From Clostridia bacterium (GTDB taxonomy: Bacteria > Bacillota > Clostridia > Lachnospirales > Lachnospiraceae): a DNA stretch of 64,000 nucleotides. Both the position numbers and the translations under genes were made by a program. The stretch lies in assembly GCA_910574475.1 (NCBI GenBank), contig CAJTAT010000013.1, forward strand, positions 1-64,000, in the 5' to 3' direction. A model generated the notes under the pieces. The model worked only from the letters and a program-made list of their open reading frames with translations, did not search any database and was not told the DNA's origin. Of the stretch, positions 31,360 to 40,670 are shown piece after piece; within the stretch, counting starts at the first letter, position 1, and the number at the start of each line of letters is the position of its first letter.

Positions 31360-33681
31360 GTGAGCAGATTTATACAGATATTGCCGGTAGTTGCGCTGCG
31401 CGGTATGACAATTCTCCCGGATATGGTAATACATTTTGATGTCAGCAGGCCCCGTTCGGCGAAAGCCATTGAACAGGCTATGCTGCGGGAACAAAAGATA
31501 TTTCTGGTGACACAGAGGGACGCTCAGGTAGAGAATCCGGGACCGGAAGATCTCTGTCGCATAGGGACAATTGCTGTGGTGAAGCAGGTGATTAAACTCC
31601 CTCACAACATTCTGCGCATACTGGCAGAAGGGTTGGAACGGGGGGAACTGTCCTCATTTGAGCAGGATGGAGAATACTTAGAGGCAGAAGTTATTCGGTT
31701 TGAGGAAGAGAAGCTGGATGACATATCCCCAAGTTATCGTGAGGCTATGGTGCGGAACCTGGCGGAAATTTTTCATCAGTACTGTCAGGAGAGCGGCAAA
31801 GTGGGAAAGGATCTGGAGCGCCAGATTGGAGAAATCAATGATCTGGCAAAGATGGTAAGCCAAATCATGATCAATATTCCCATCTTTTACGAGGAAAAAC
31901 AGCGACTTTTAGAAGCAGTCAATCTGACAGAGCGCTATGAACTTTTGTGTGTTTTGATGAACAATGAGATTGAAGTAATGCGCTTTAAGCGGGATCTTCA
32001 GGCAAAAGTCAAGAGCCGGGTGGACAAGAATCAGAAGGAATATCTTTTGCGGGAGCAGTTAAAGGTGATTCGAAAAGAGCTGGGAGAGGATACTACAGGG
32101 TCTGATGCCGATCACTTTTTAGAAGCGCTGGAAAAGCTGAAGGCTTCTAAGGCAGTAAAAGAAAAGATACGAAAAGAAATCGATCGCTTTAAGAATATTG
32201 CAAATAATTCTTCAGAGAGCGCAGTGATTCGTGGGTACATCGAGACATTGTTGGATCTGCCCTGGGATAAGACTTCCAGGGACAGCACAGATCTGAAGCG
32301 TTCGGAAAACATTTTAAACGAAGATCACTATGGGATGGAAAAGGTCAAGGAGCGGGTACTGGAATACCTGGCTGTGCGCACTCTGACAAAGAAGGGCAGC
32401 AGCCCGATTCTCTGCCTAGTAGGGCCTCCAGGGACAGGCAAGACTTCTATCGCCCGGTCTGTTGCCAGGGCACTCAATAAGAAATATATCCGCATTTGCC
32501 TGGGAGGCGTCCGGGATGAGGCAGAGATCCGGGGACACCGGAGAACCTACGTGGGGGCTATGCCTGGAAGAATCGCCGTTGGCATGCGCCAGGCAGGAGT
32601 AAAAAATCCTCTGATGCTTCTGGATGAGATTGACAAGGTAAGCAGCGACTATAAGGGGGATACTTCTTCCGCATTGTTGGAAGTGTTGGATTCTGAACAG
32701 AACAATCATTTTCAGGATCATTATGTGGAGATTCCTTTAGATTTGTCAGAAGTGCTCTTCATTGCCACAGCCAATGATATGCATACCATTCCCCGGCCGC
32801 TTCTTGATCGAATGGAGATTATTGAGGTCAGCAGTTATACAGAGAATGAGAAAGTGCACATAGCCAGAGAGCATTTGATTGGGAAGCAGATGGAGAAAAA
32901 CGGCCTCAAGGAGGAACAGCTTTCTATCAGTGCAAAGGCTCTGGAACAGTTGATTCACAGCTATACAAGGGAAGCAGGTGTCCGCCAGCTGGAACGCAAG
33001 ATCGGGGAGGTCTGCCGCAAGGCTGCCCGGGAAATCCTGGAACATAAAAAAAAGACCGTCAAATTGACGGAGAACAACCTGGAAAAATATCTGGGAAAAC
33101 CGAGATATGTCTTTGACATGGCAAATGAGACGGATGAGATTGGAATCGTCCGGGGACTGGCCTGGACAAGTGTGGGAGGCGACACCCTTCAGATTGAGGT
33201 TAATATGATGCCCGGGAAGGGCGAGATCTCGCTGACAGGACAGCTTGGAGATGTGATGAAGGAGTCGGCTCGGACAGGTCTCAGCTATATACGCTCTGTC
33301 AGTGAGAGCTACGGGATCGACAAAGAGTTTTTTCAGGAGCACGATATCCATATTCATATACCTGAGGGGGCAGTACCCAAAGATGGGCCTTCCGCGGGCA
33401 TTACTATGGCTACGGCTATGCTGTCGGCCATTACGAAGATTCCTGTATATGCCCATGTGGCCATGACTGGAGAGATTACTCTTCGGGGGCGTGTGCTTCC
33501 CATTGGAGGATTAAAGGAAAAGATTCTTGCTGCAAAAAATGCAGGGATACGAACAGTGCTTGTTCCAGCCAAGAATAAACGTGATGTAGAGGAGATTTCT
33601 GCAGAGATTAAGAAGGGTATTCAGATTGTCTATGTAGAACAGATGAAAGATGTATTAGAGGTAGCTTTTCATGATCATTAA
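31360..33681 (+). CDS. lon: ATP-dependent protease Lon
   Basis: 773 residues, LonA type, with a GTG start at 31360 behind TATGGAGG. N-terminal substrate domain ([20 protein letters not shown]) about 1-200, coiled-coil middle, AAA+ module with Walker [18 protein letters not shown] and Walker [11 protein letters not shown], and the protease domain with catalytic Ser in [15 protein letters not shown] and Lys in [14 protein letters not shown]. It degrades misfolded and regulatory proteins. Overlaps the next GTPase gene by 11 bases. Confidence 0.97.
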   Translation: MSRFIQILPVVALRGMTILPDMVIHFDVSRPRSAKAIEQAMLREQKIFLVTQRDAQVENPGPEDLCRIGTIAVVKQVIKLPHNILRILAEGLERGELSSFEQDGEYLEAEVIRFEEEKLDDISPSYREAMVRNLAEIFHQYCQESGKVGKDLERQIGEINDLAKMVSQIMINIPIFYEEKQRLLEAVNLTERYELLCVLMNNEIEVMRFKRDLQAKVKSRVDKNQKEYLLREQLKVIRKELGEDTTGSDADHFLEALEKLKASKAVKEKIRKEIDRFKNIANNSSESAVIRGYIETLLDLPWDKTSRDSTDLKRSENILNEDHYGMEKVKERVLEYLAVRTLTKKGSSPILCLVGPPGTGKTSIARSVARALNKKYIRICLGGVRDEAEIRGHRRTYVGAMPGRIAVGMRQAGVKNPLMLLDEIDKVSSDYKGDTSSALLEVLDSEQNNHFQDHYVEIPLDLSEVLFIATANDMHTIPRPLLDRMEIIEVSSYTENEKVHIAREHLIGKQMEKNGLKEEQLSISAKALEQLIHSYTREAGVRQLERKIGEVCRKAAREILEHKKKTVKLTENNLEKYLGKPRYVFDMANETDEIGIVRGLAWTSVGGDTLQIEVNMMPGKGEISLTGQLGDVMKESARTGLSYIRSVSESYGIDKEFFQEHDIHIHIPEGAVPKDGPSAGITMATAMLSAITKIPVYAHVAMTGEITLRGRVLPIGGLKEKILAAKNAGIRTVLVPAKNKRDVEEISAEIKKGIQIVYVEQMKDVLEVAFHDH

Positions 33682-34276
33682 AAATGTCAGCTTAGAGACG
33701 GTATGTGGAATCACCAGCAGGCTGCCGGAGAATGAGCGTCTAGAGATAGCATTTGCAGGGAAATCCAATGTGGGGAAATCCTCTCTTATCAATGCTCTGA
33801 TGAATCGAAAGTCTCTGGCTCGGACTTCCGCGCAACCTGGAAAGACTCAGACGATTAATTTTTATAATATTAATGATGACCTTTACCTGGTGGATCTGCC
33901 CGGCTATGGTTACGCCAAGGTGTCTCAGGAAAGCAAGGAAAAATGGGGAAAGCTGGTGGAGCGTTATCTCCATGGCTCCAGGCAGCTTCGAGCAGTGTTT
34001 CTGCTGATTGACATCCGCCATGAACCTTCCGGCAACGACAGACAGATGTATGAATGGATCGTTCACAATGGGTATGATCCGATTATCATAGCTACAAAGC
34101 TGGACAAGATTAACCGAAGTCAGGTGCAGAAGCATTTGAAAATGATACGCACAGGGCTGGCAGTGAAATCAGGGACGGTGATTCTGCCGTTCTCCGCCTC
34201 CACCAAGCAGGGGCGAGAGGAAATCTGGGATTTGATAGATCAACTGTTGTCAATAAATGATATGGATCACAATTGA
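33671..34276 (+). CDS. engB: Ribosome-biogenesis GTP-binding protein EngB/YsxC
   Basis: 201 residues, TrmE-Era-EngA-like GTPase. G1 is AFAGKSNVGKSSLINAL, G2 includes SARTSAQPGKTQT-type ARTSAQPGKTQTINFYNI, G3 is LVDLPGYGYAKVS, G4 is IIATKLDKI and G5-like FSASTKQG. It helps assemble the 50S ribosomal subunit and is usually essential. The lon-engB overlap is a common Firmicutes arrangement. Confidence 0.96.
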   Translation: MIIKNVSLETVCGITSRLPENERLEIAFAGKSNVGKSSLINALMNRKSLARTSAQPGKTQTINFYNINDDLYLVDLPGYGYAKVSQESKEKWGKLVERYLHGSRQLRAVFLLIDIRHEPSGNDRQMYEWIVHNGYDPIIIATKLDKINRSQVQKHLKMIRTGLAVKSGTVILPFSASTKQGREEIWDLIDQLLSINDMDHN

Positions 34277-34296
34277 AGAAAACAGAGGTGAGGAAG

Positions 34297-35415
34297 ATGC
34301 CTGGCAAATATCTGAGAGATATAGTAAATGTGGTCTTGTTTTTTGTGGGTGCGGTTCTGCTTTTCGTTTTAGCGCCGAAGCTGTTAATGTTCTTTATGCC
34401 TTTTGTGGTGGGTTGGATCATTGCAATGATTGCCAATCCTTTAGTACATTTTTTGGAAAAAAGGCTTAAGATTGTGAGAAAACATGGCTCTGTTCTGATT
34501 ATTATTACAGCCATTGCCCTGGTAGTTCTCGTGGGATATCTGATTATTGCAAAAGCAGCCAGGGAGCTATATGGATTTATTAATCTTCTTCCTGAAATTT
34601 ACAGCACCCTTCTTCAAGACTTGTCGGAAATCGAGACAAACCTTCAAGGGATCTCAGGAAGATTTCCGCCCCAGTTCAGCCAGGCGGTTGCCAATCTGAC
34701 AGATAGCCTCACCCAGTCTTTGGGGGATATTATCGGAGCCATCGGAGCTCCCACCATAACAGCCGCTGGGACAGTGGCAAAGAATATTCCCAATGCATTG
34801 GTTCATGTGATATTTACGATTTTGTCAGCTTATTTCTTTATTGCAGAGCGGGATGGAATTGTTCGTGTCATCAGAGAGCACATTCCTATAGAAATGCGAG
34901 AAAAGTGGAACTTTATTACAGGGAAATTCAAAGGGGCAGTAGGAGGATATTTTAAAGCTCAGTTTAAGATCATGGGCATTGTATTTGCTATTTTATTTGT
35001 GGGATTTCTGATCCTACATATTAAATACGCTATTTTGCTTGCATTTTTAATTGCTTTTTTAGATTTTCTTCCCTTTTTTGGCACAGGGACAGCTTTAATA
35101 CCGTGGGCGATTTTCAAGGTGCTGAGCTCAGACTATGAGTTTGCTGTGGGCCTGATTATTATATATCTCATCAGCCAGTTGGTGCGCCAGGTGATACAGC
35201 CCAAGATTGTGGGGGATATGATGGGCTTGAATCCCCTGACAACCCTGTTTTTTATGTTTATTGGATATAAAGTGAGCAATATTTTTGGCATGATTCTTGC
35301 TGTACCAATTGGTATGATATTGATCAGCCTCTATCAGGCGGGAGCTTTCGACGATGTTCTTCAGGATATCAGGGAGCTGGCAGAAGGATTGGATCATTTT
35401 AGGAGGAGAAAATAA
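34297..35415 (+). CDS. AI-2E-family transporter (PF01594)
   Basis: 372 residues from ATG 34297, which has GAGGTGAGG in place; the TTG at 34273 gives eight extra residues with a poor site. About eight transmembrane helices with the family's central amphipathic region (LPEIYSTLLQDLSEIETNLQ) and the C-terminal FLPFFGTGTALIPWAIFKVL and QPKIVGDMMGLNPLTTLFFM signatures. Members export small molecules or sodium in exchange for protons; autoinducer-2 export is shown for only a few. Starts 20 bases after engB. Confidence 0.9.
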   Translation: MPGKYLRDIVNVVLFFVGAVLLFVLAPKLLMFFMPFVVGWIIAMIANPLVHFLEKRLKIVRKHGSVLIIITAIALVVLVGYLIIAKAARELYGFINLLPEIYSTLLQDLSEIETNLQGISGRFPPQFSQAVANLTDSLTQSLGDIIGAIGAPTITAAGTVAKNIPNALVHVIFTILSAYFFIAERDGIVRVIREHIPIEMREKWNFITGKFKGAVGGYFKAQFKIMGIVFAILFVGFLILHIKYAILLAFLIAFLDFLPFFGTGTALIPWAIFKVLSSDYEFAVGLIIIYLISQLVRQVIQPKIVGDMMGLNPLTTLFFMFIGYKVSNIFGMILAVPIGMILISLYQAGAFDDVLQDIRELAEGLDHFRRRK

Positions 35416-35416
35416 T

Positions 35417-36400
35417 ATGAAAGTATTTGTCTTTAGTTACCGCGATTTTGATGAAGCGGAGTATTTTACAAAATGCAGCCAGGAGCTGGGGATTGAGCTT
35501 GGCATTTGCAGGGAGGCCCCTTCCCTGGAAAATCTTAATCTGGCGGAGGGGTATGAGTATATCAGTATTCTTACCTCAAAGATAGATTCTCCTTTGCTGG
35601 AGAAAATGAAAGAACTGGGGATTCGTATGATCTCCACCCGAACCATTGGCTATGATCATATTGATTGTGCAAAAGCCAGGGAGTTGGGAATTCAGATCAG
35701 CAATGCTCCTTATTCTCCCAACGGAGTGGCAGATTATGCTATTATGCTTATGCTCATGGCCTCCAGAAAGATGAAGCATATTATGGAGCGGTCTGATATT
35801 CAGGACTTTTCCCTAAAAGGCATCCAGGGCCGGGAATTCGCCTCATTTACTGTGGGAATTGTGGGTACAGGCCGAATCGGAAAGACTGTCCTGAAGCATT
35901 TGAGTGGCTTTGGCTGCAAACTTTTGGCTTATGATCTGTATCCCAGCCAGGAAGCAGAACAGTATGCCACATACGTCAGCCTGGAAGAGCTCTTTGCCCA
36001 GTGTGATCTGATTAGCTTACATACACCTCTGACAGAGGACAATTACCATATGATCAACGCAGAATCTATCTCCAGGATGAAGGAACGGGTGATACTGGTC
36101 AATACAGCCAGAGGAGGGCTCATTGATTCGGAAGCTTTGATTGAAGGCTTGGAAAAGGGAAAAATCGGCGCTGCCGCCTTAGATGTAGTGGAGAAAGAAT
36201 TTGGACTTTACTACTTTGACCTGAAATCAGAAGTGTTGGATAATCGTGAACTGGCTATTTTAAAAAGCTTTCCCAATGTAATTGTGACCCCGCATATGGC
36301 CTTTTACACAGACCGGGATGTCCACGACATGGTCTATGCGTCTTTAAAGAGCTGTCTGCTGGCATCCAGAGGGGAGGAGAATCCCTGGAGAGTGCAGTAG
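35417..36400 (+). CDS. D-2-hydroxyacid dehydrogenase (D-lactate dehydrogenase/VanH-like)
   Basis: 327 residues from ATG 35417 (AGGAGGAG upstream); the longer frame from 35354 lies inside the previous gene. NAD-binding Rossmann GIVGTGRIGKTVLKHL, the catalytic Arg in VNTARGGLIDSEAL, Glu in the middle and catalytic His in VTPHMAFYTDRDVHDM. ISTRTIGYDHID and APYSPNGVADYAIMLML match D-lactate dehydrogenases and VanH. It should reduce pyruvate or a related 2-ketoacid. VanH function is not implied, since no vanA or vanX neighbours exist. Confidence 0.9.
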   Translation: MKVFVFSYRDFDEAEYFTKCSQELGIELGICREAPSLENLNLAEGYEYISILTSKIDSPLLEKMKELGIRMISTRTIGYDHIDCAKARELGIQISNAPYSPNGVADYAIMLMLMASRKMKHIMERSDIQDFSLKGIQGREFASFTVGIVGTGRIGKTVLKHLSGFGCKLLAYDLYPSQEAEQYATYVSLEELFAQCDLISLHTPLTEDNYHMINAESISRMKERVILVNTARGGLIDSEALIEGLEKGKIGAAALDVVEKEFGLYYFDLKSEVLDNRELAILKSFPNVIVTPHMAFYTDRDVHDMVYASLKSCLLASRGEENPWRVQ

Positions 36401-36433
36401 GAATTGCAACGAAACTTGCAATAGGAGGAGTTT

Positions 36434-37804
36434 ATGATAGAAGAAGTACAAAAGGAAAATAAGATGGGCTATATGCCCGTCCCCAAATTATTGTTTACCA
36501 TGTCTATGCCCATGATTATATCCATGCTGGTTCAGGCTTTATATAATATTGTAGACAGTGTTTTTGTGGCACAGGTGAGTGAAAATGCGCTGACTGCCGT
36601 ATCTATGGCCTTCCCAGTACAGAATCTGATGATTGCGGTGACGGCAGGTACCGGCGTGGGTATCAATGCCCTTCTGTCCCGATCTCTGGGTGAGAAGCAG
36701 ACAGAACAGGCTAGTCTGGCCGCCAGAAATGGGCTCTTTCTAGGAGTATTGTGTTATCTGGCTTTTGCCCTGTTCGGTATATTAGGCTCTCGGTTCTTTT
36801 ATACAAACCAGACGACAGACCCAGAACTCATTACTTATGGAACCCAGTATGTCTTTGTAGTGACTGTCTTTTCCTTTGGCATTTGTCTGGCCATTGTGGG
36901 AGAGCGGCTTTTGCAGTCCACAGGACTGACAATTTATAATATGTTTTCTCAGACTCTTGGAGCTGTCATCAATATTGTTCTGGATCCGATTTTGATTTTC
37001 GGACTGTTTGGCTTTCCGCGTCTGGAGGTTATGGGGGCTGCTATCGCCACTGTTGTAGGGCAGATCTGTGGTATGATGGTTAGCATTATATGTAATATTA
37101 AAAAGAACAAAGAAATTAATATTAATATGAGAGGTTTCCGGCCAGATAAGGATACCATAAAAAAGATATATGTGGTGGGCCTTCCCTCTATTATTATGCA
37201 GTCGATTGGTTCTGTGATGGTATTTGGGATGAATAAGATTTTGATGATGTTCAGTTCCACGGCTGTATCAGTATTTGGCGTCTACTTTAAGCTGCAGAGC
37301 TTTATCTTTATGCCGGTATTCGGTTTGAACAATGGAATGGTACCGATTATTGCCTACAATTTTGGCGCCAGAAGGAAAAAGAGAATTTTGCAGACTGCCT
37401 GGCTCAGCATTGCCTCTGCCACTGGCATTATGCTCATAGGTCTGGTGGTATTCCAGACTCAGACTACATGGCTTTTGAGTATTTTTGATGCCTCTCCTGA
37501 TATGATGGAGATCGGCGTAAGAGCTTTACGAGTGATTTCGTTGAGCTTTTTGTTTGCGGGCTACTGTATTGTAGTGGGATCTGTATTTCAGGCTCTTGGA
37601 AATGGCGTCTACAGTCTCATGGTATCAGTGGCAAGACAGCTTCTGTTTATACTGCCGGCTGCCTATATTTTTGCTAAGTTCTGGGGATTAGAAATGGTAT
37701 GGTGGGCGATCCCTTTGGCTGAGTTGGTCTCTTTAACAATGAGCAGCATTTTGTTTCTGCGGATTTACCGAAAGAAAATCAAAAACATAGAGGAAGACAT
37801 ATAA
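36434..37804 (+). CDS. MATE-family efflux transporter
   Basis: 456 residues with about twelve membrane helices in two halves. MPVPKLLFTMSMPMIISMLV and YNIVDSVFVAQVSENALTAV are the typical N-terminal MATE motifs, followed by GTGVGINALLSRSLGEK. The second half has GLPSIIMQSIGSVMVFGMNK. These are cation-driven exporters of drugs or metabolites; the substrate cannot be predicted. Ribosome site AGGAGGAG. Converges with the DUF4364 gene. Confidence 0.93.
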   Translation: MIEEVQKENKMGYMPVPKLLFTMSMPMIISMLVQALYNIVDSVFVAQVSENALTAVSMAFPVQNLMIAVTAGTGVGINALLSRSLGEKQTEQASLAARNGLFLGVLCYLAFALFGILGSRFFYTNQTTDPELITYGTQYVFVVTVFSFGICLAIVGERLLQSTGLTIYNMFSQTLGAVINIVLDPILIFGLFGFPRLEVMGAAIATVVGQICGMMVSIICNIKKNKEININMRGFRPDKDTIKKIYVVGLPSIIMQSIGSVMVFGMNKILMMFSSTAVSVFGVYFKLQSFIFMPVFGLNNGMVPIIAYNFGARRKKRILQTAWLSIASATGIMLIGLVVFQTQTTWLLSIFDASPDMMEIGVRALRVISLSFLFAGYCIVVGSVFQALGNGVYSLMVSVARQLLFILPAAYIFAKFWGLEMVWWAIPLAELVSLTMSSILFLRIYRKKIKNIEEDI

Positions 37805-37815
37805 TTGTCTTCTTG

Positions 37816-38328
37816 TCAAAAAAGTGTGTGTATGATAGAAGTGTAAAGTTCCTGGCTTTTCTCTTTCCAGTTCTTGCAGATGGAGATTGCCTGATCCTCT
37901 GTGGGGACAGTCAAAGTCAGATCAATGAGCGTGGAATCCTTTTCCAGAACTCTGCATCTGGCTGCATAGTCCCCGGAGGTTGTCCTGTAGTAATCTGCAA
38001 GAGTGGAAGTCTCATTGCGAAGCTGATATTTGTGTTCAATCAGAAATGTTTCAATATCCTCCCGAATCAGGGAGGATATTTTTGACTGAAAATAAGTCAA
38101 GCTTTTTTGCCCTTCCTTAGTAATGCGATATAAAGAAGTGTTACGCACAGTCTCTGCTTTGATATAATCGATTTCTGTCAATTCTGCGATGGCCTGCTGG
38201 AACGTAAAGTAATTGACATATTCTCTCTCTAAGATAAATTCTGAGAGTTGGGCATAACTCAAGGGAAAATCTACTCTCTCCAATAGATAGAGGATAATGA
38301 GTTTACATAATGTCAATATTTCATTCAT
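37816..38328 (-). CDS. DUF4364-family protein (winged-helix-like)
   Basis: 170 residues. The DUF4364 pattern is recognisable: LCKLIILYLLERVDFPLSYAQLSEFILEREYVNYF, QAIAELTEIDYI and TSLYRITKEGQKSLTYFQSKI, which read as a PadR/MarR-like winged helix, then a C-terminal beta domain (YAARCRVLEKDSTLIDLTLTV). The family is almost restricted to Clostridia and is presumed to bind DNA. It converges with the MATE gene. Confidence 0.88.
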   Translation of the reverse strand: MNEILTLCKLIILYLLERVDFPLSYAQLSEFILEREYVNYFTFQQAIAELTEIDYIKAETVRNTSLYRITKEGQKSLTYFQSKISSLIREDIETFLIEHKYQLRNETSTLADYYRTTSGDYAARCRVLEKDSTLIDLTLTVPTEDQAISICKNWKEKSQELYTSIIHTLF

Positions 38329-38366
38329 AGCGAAATTCTCCTTTAAACTTACGAGAGAGTTTTTTG

Positions 38367-39287
38367 TCAGGACGAAACATAAAGGCGGCCCTGCCAGGTG
38401 TTGCGGCGCTTAAATTCTTTGTGAATGGTATTCAGCACATGCCGCTTGGAACTACTCCACAGAGGAGCGATCAGCAGATCTTTTGGCCCATCGCCAGTGA
38501 TTCGGTGAATGACCATGTCAGGACGGCAGACTTCTATACAGGAGATCACCATATCTACATATTCCTCTAAGGAAAATACAGGAAAGCTTGTCTGCTCATA
38601 ATAATCTGCCAGATCGGTATGTTTCAATATATGCAGAAGTTGGAGTTTTATTCCATCTGCCCCTACCTTATTTACATATCGCACGGTATCCAACATCTGT
38701 TCTCTGGTCTCGCCAGGAAGCCCCAGGATTATATGGACAATGGTTTCTATCTGAAGGGCTTTCAGATGCTGTATTGCTTCATCAAAGACGGAAAGAGGAT
38801 ATCCACGCCGAATGAAAGAGGCTGTCTTTTCATGGATGGTCTGGAGGCCAAGCTCGATCCAGACAGGCTTAATCGCGTTTAGCTCCTGAAGCAGGCTCAG
38901 AACTCCTTCTCCCAGACAGTCCGGGCGTGTGGCAATGGATAAAGCCACAATTTCTGGATGATGAATCGCTTCTGTAAAAACTTTCCGCAGATATTCCAGG
39001 GGAGCGTACGTGTTTGTATAAGCCTGAAAATAAGCAATGTACTTTTGAGCGGGCCTCTTTTTTGCCAGACGGCGTTTGCTGTCTCTGATCTGCTCTGTGA
39101 CAGAGAGACGAGGGCTGGCAGCAAATTCTCCAGAGCCACCTTTGCTACAGAAAATACATCCACCAGTTCCGAGAGTACCATCCCGGTTGGGACAACTACA
39201 TCCAATATTGAGCGTTAACTTGTATACTTTTTCGCCATAGCGCTGTTTTAAGGCATCATTTAAAGAAGAGTACGGGTTATTCGTCAT
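38367..39287 (-). CDS. TIGR01212-family radical SAM protein (YhcC-like)
   Basis: 306 residues. Iron-sulfur and SAM site in NIGCSCPNRDGTLGTGGCIFCSKGG: a long-spaced Cys cluster characteristic of TIGR01212 rather than the simple CxxxCxxC. Other family marks are IAYFQAYTNTYAPLE, ATRPDCLGEGVL, WIELGLQTIHEKTASFIRRG and LPGETREQML. The reaction is not established. It ends the core-genome section before the glycan locus and is the upstream neighbour of DUF4364 on the same strand. Confidence 0.93.
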   Translation of the reverse strand: MTNNPYSSLNDALKQRYGEKVYKLTLNIGCSCPNRDGTLGTGGCIFCSKGGSGEFAASPRLSVTEQIRDSKRRLAKKRPAQKYIAYFQAYTNTYAPLEYLRKVFTEAIHHPEIVALSIATRPDCLGEGVLSLLQELNAIKPVWIELGLQTIHEKTASFIRRGYPLSVFDEAIQHLKALQIETIVHIILGLPGETREQMLDTVRYVNKVGADGIKLQLLHILKHTDLADYYEQTSFPVFSLEEYVDMVISCIEVCRPDMVIHRITGDGPKDLLIAPLWSSSKRHVLNTIHKEFKRRNTWQGRLYVSS

Positions 39288-39373
39288 CGTTTCAAAGTTT
39301 ATTTAGTAAAATCATGGAGGTGTGAGTCAGACTGCCTTATGACAGCCCGACTCGTTTGGATAAAAGGTACTGC

Positions 39374-39706
39374 TTAATGTTGTGAAAAATAATCAGCAAA
39401 AATTTCAATCAACTCCTTTGGATAAGGTTTTTTGTCTCGCCAAAACTGACACCCAGTTAATTGTGTCAGAATCTCGCCGCCACCATTTTTCATAAACACA
39501 TCCCGGATTGTACGAATATTTTTCTCTACGTTAGCTACATTCGTACAATACTTGTTAGCAATAGGCAAATAGATTTCTTTTTGGATGCTCTGTAATCTCT
39601 CTGGCTCTTTTACAACCAGAAGCACAGCATCTTCAAAGTAGCTATAGCCATAGTAATGGTGTAGCACTCCTACAGAGTACATAGCTGTTTGAAACTCTTT
39701 TCTCAT
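39374..39706 (-). CDS. Stand-alone Spo0A C-terminal-domain DNA-binding protein, copy 1
   Basis: 110 residues without a receiver domain. The sequence follows the Spo0A effector domain from end to end: AMYSVGVLHHYYGYSYFEDAVLLV aligns with [20 protein letters not shown] of B. subtilis Spo0A, IQKEIYLPIANKYCTNVANVEKNIRTIRD with [29 protein letters not shown] (recognition helix region), and KKPYPKELIEIFADYF with AKPTNSEFIAMVADKL. Without a phosphorylated domain it should bind 0A boxes constitutively. Ribosome site AGGAGGTGCG. It lies just upstream of the glycan locus, on the opposite strand. Confidence 0.85.
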   Translation of the reverse strand: MRKEFQTAMYSVGVLHHYYGYSYFEDAVLLVVKEPERLQSIQKEIYLPIANKYCTNVANVEKNIRTIRDVFMKNGGGEILTQLTGCQFWRDKKPYPKELIEIFADYFSQH

Positions 39707-39778
39707 ATACGCGCACCTCCTTTTTCGTTTTCCTTAACCCCATACAATAGGATGATGTATAGAGAGAAAAGAAAACAA

Positions 39779-39795
39779 TTTCGACAATTTTCGAC
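39779..39795 (-). promoter_or_regulatory. Paired 0A-like boxes before Spo0A_C copy 1
   Basis: On the plus strand, TTTCGAC at 39779-39785 and again at 39789-39795, exactly 10 bases apart. On the minus strand this reads GTCGAAA-ATT-GTCGAAA, containing the Spo0A box core TGTCGAA. The promoter-proximal box lies about where a -35 would be relative to TATACA near 39757. Confidence 0.65.
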
Positions 39796-40008
39796 CAAGC
39801 GAAACATGCCAAAATTAATACGAATGAAAATTAAAAAATTGAAAAAATTTGTAAAAAAATAAAGGAAATACGGTCATATATCACTTTAACACAGAAGGTA
39901 AGTGAATTACAAGTTTAAATTTGGGGAGAATAAAGAAGAAATTCTTTACTGGGGGTGTGAGTCAGACTGCCTTATGGCAGCCCGACTCGTTTGGATAAAA
40001 GGTACTGC

Positions 40009-40341
40009 TTAATGCTGGGTGAAATAATCAGCAAAAATTTCAATTAACTCTTTTGGATAAGGCTTCTTGTCTTGCCAAAACTGACATCCAGTTAATTGAA
40101 CCAGAATTTCGCTACCACCATTTTTCATGAACACATCCCGGATCGTACGAATATTTTTCTCTACATTAGCCACATTTGTACGATACTTGATGGCAATGGG
40201 CAGATAGATTTCTTTTTGGATGCTTTGTAGTCTTTCTGGCTCTTCTACAACCAGAAACACGGCATCTTCAAAGTAGCTATAGCCACAGTAATGGTGTAGT
40301 ACTCCCACAGAGTACATAGCTGCTTGAAACTCATTTCTCAT
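40009..40341 (-). CDS. Stand-alone Spo0A C-terminal-domain DNA-binding protein, copy 2
   Basis: 110 residues from ATG 40341 (minus-strand ribosome site GGGAGGT). A longer frame from 40419 would run over the 0A-like boxes. It is near-identical in layout to copy 1: LHHYCGYSYFEDAVFLVVEEPERL, IYLPIAIKYRTNVANVEKNIRTIRDVF and PYPKELIEIFADYFTQH. Differences cluster in the N-terminal half and in the segment before the recognition helix, so the pair may have diverged in function. It is divergent from the 40671 glycan gene, whose promoter lies 264 bases away. Confidence 0.85.
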   Translation of the reverse strand: MRNEFQAAMYSVGVLHHYCGYSYFEDAVFLVVEEPERLQSIQKEIYLPIAIKYRTNVANVEKNIRTIRDVFMKNGGSEILVQLTGCQFWQDKKPYPKELIEIFADYFTQH

Positions 40342-40410
40342 ATACGCGTACCTCCCTTTTTTGCTTTCCTTAATCTCTACAGTACTATGTATAGAGATAA
40401 AAGAAAACAT

Positions 40411-40427
40411 TTTCGACATTTTTCGAC
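40411..40427 (-). promoter_or_regulatory. Paired 0A-like boxes before Spo0A_C copy 2
   Basis: TTTCGAC at 40411-40417 and 40421-40427, again exactly 10 bases apart (TTTCGACATTTTTCGAC). On the minus strand an 18-base gap separates the second TGTCGAA from TATACA, the geometry of Spo0A-activated sigma-A promoters. It could also be autoregulation by the gene's own product. Confidence 0.65.
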
Positions 40428-40604
40428 TAATCGATCAATGTAAAAATTAATACGAAAAAGAAAAAGCAAATCCTTGAGAATTTTCGAAATATTCAAAATA
40501 TTTAGAAAATTATTTTTTATTACTTATTATAATAATAAGGTAATTTTTCTATCTCAAACCTGTGTGACCTTGTTATGAGATGTGAAAATGATTATAATTA
40601 ATAT

Positions 40605-40633
40605 TTGCAACAAGACTAATTTTAGTATATAAT
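40605..40633 (+). promoter_or_regulatory. Main promoter of the glycan locus
   Basis: TTGCAA (40605-40610), 17-base spacer, perfect TATAAT (40628-40633), 37 bases before the first glycan gene. The rest of the 329-base intergenic region is AT-rich with no other feature seen. Confidence 0.75.
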
Positions 40634-40670
40634 ATTACGGATACTTATTTATACAGCGAGAGGAAGAGTT

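Larger units (their letters stand above)
39318..40540. repeat. Tandem duplication of a ~640-base unit holding a Spo0A_C gene and its promoter
   Basis: Units about 39318-39900 and 39953-40540 match along the hairpin GAGTCGGGCTG...GACTC downstream of each gene, the coding region and the promoter with its boxes. Divergence at many third positions indicates an old duplication. The 302-base gap between the genes holds only this promoter. Confidence 0.8.

Noticed and set aside
32746..33456. 236-codon open frame on the minus strand across lon
   Set aside because: Antisense shadow of a conserved gene with no start signal or recognisable motif.
35417..36400. VanH of a vancomycin resistance cluster
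   Set aside because: The enzyme is VanH-like in sequence but has no ligase, VanX or two-component genes beside it; a fermentative D-lactate dehydrogenase is the simpler reading.
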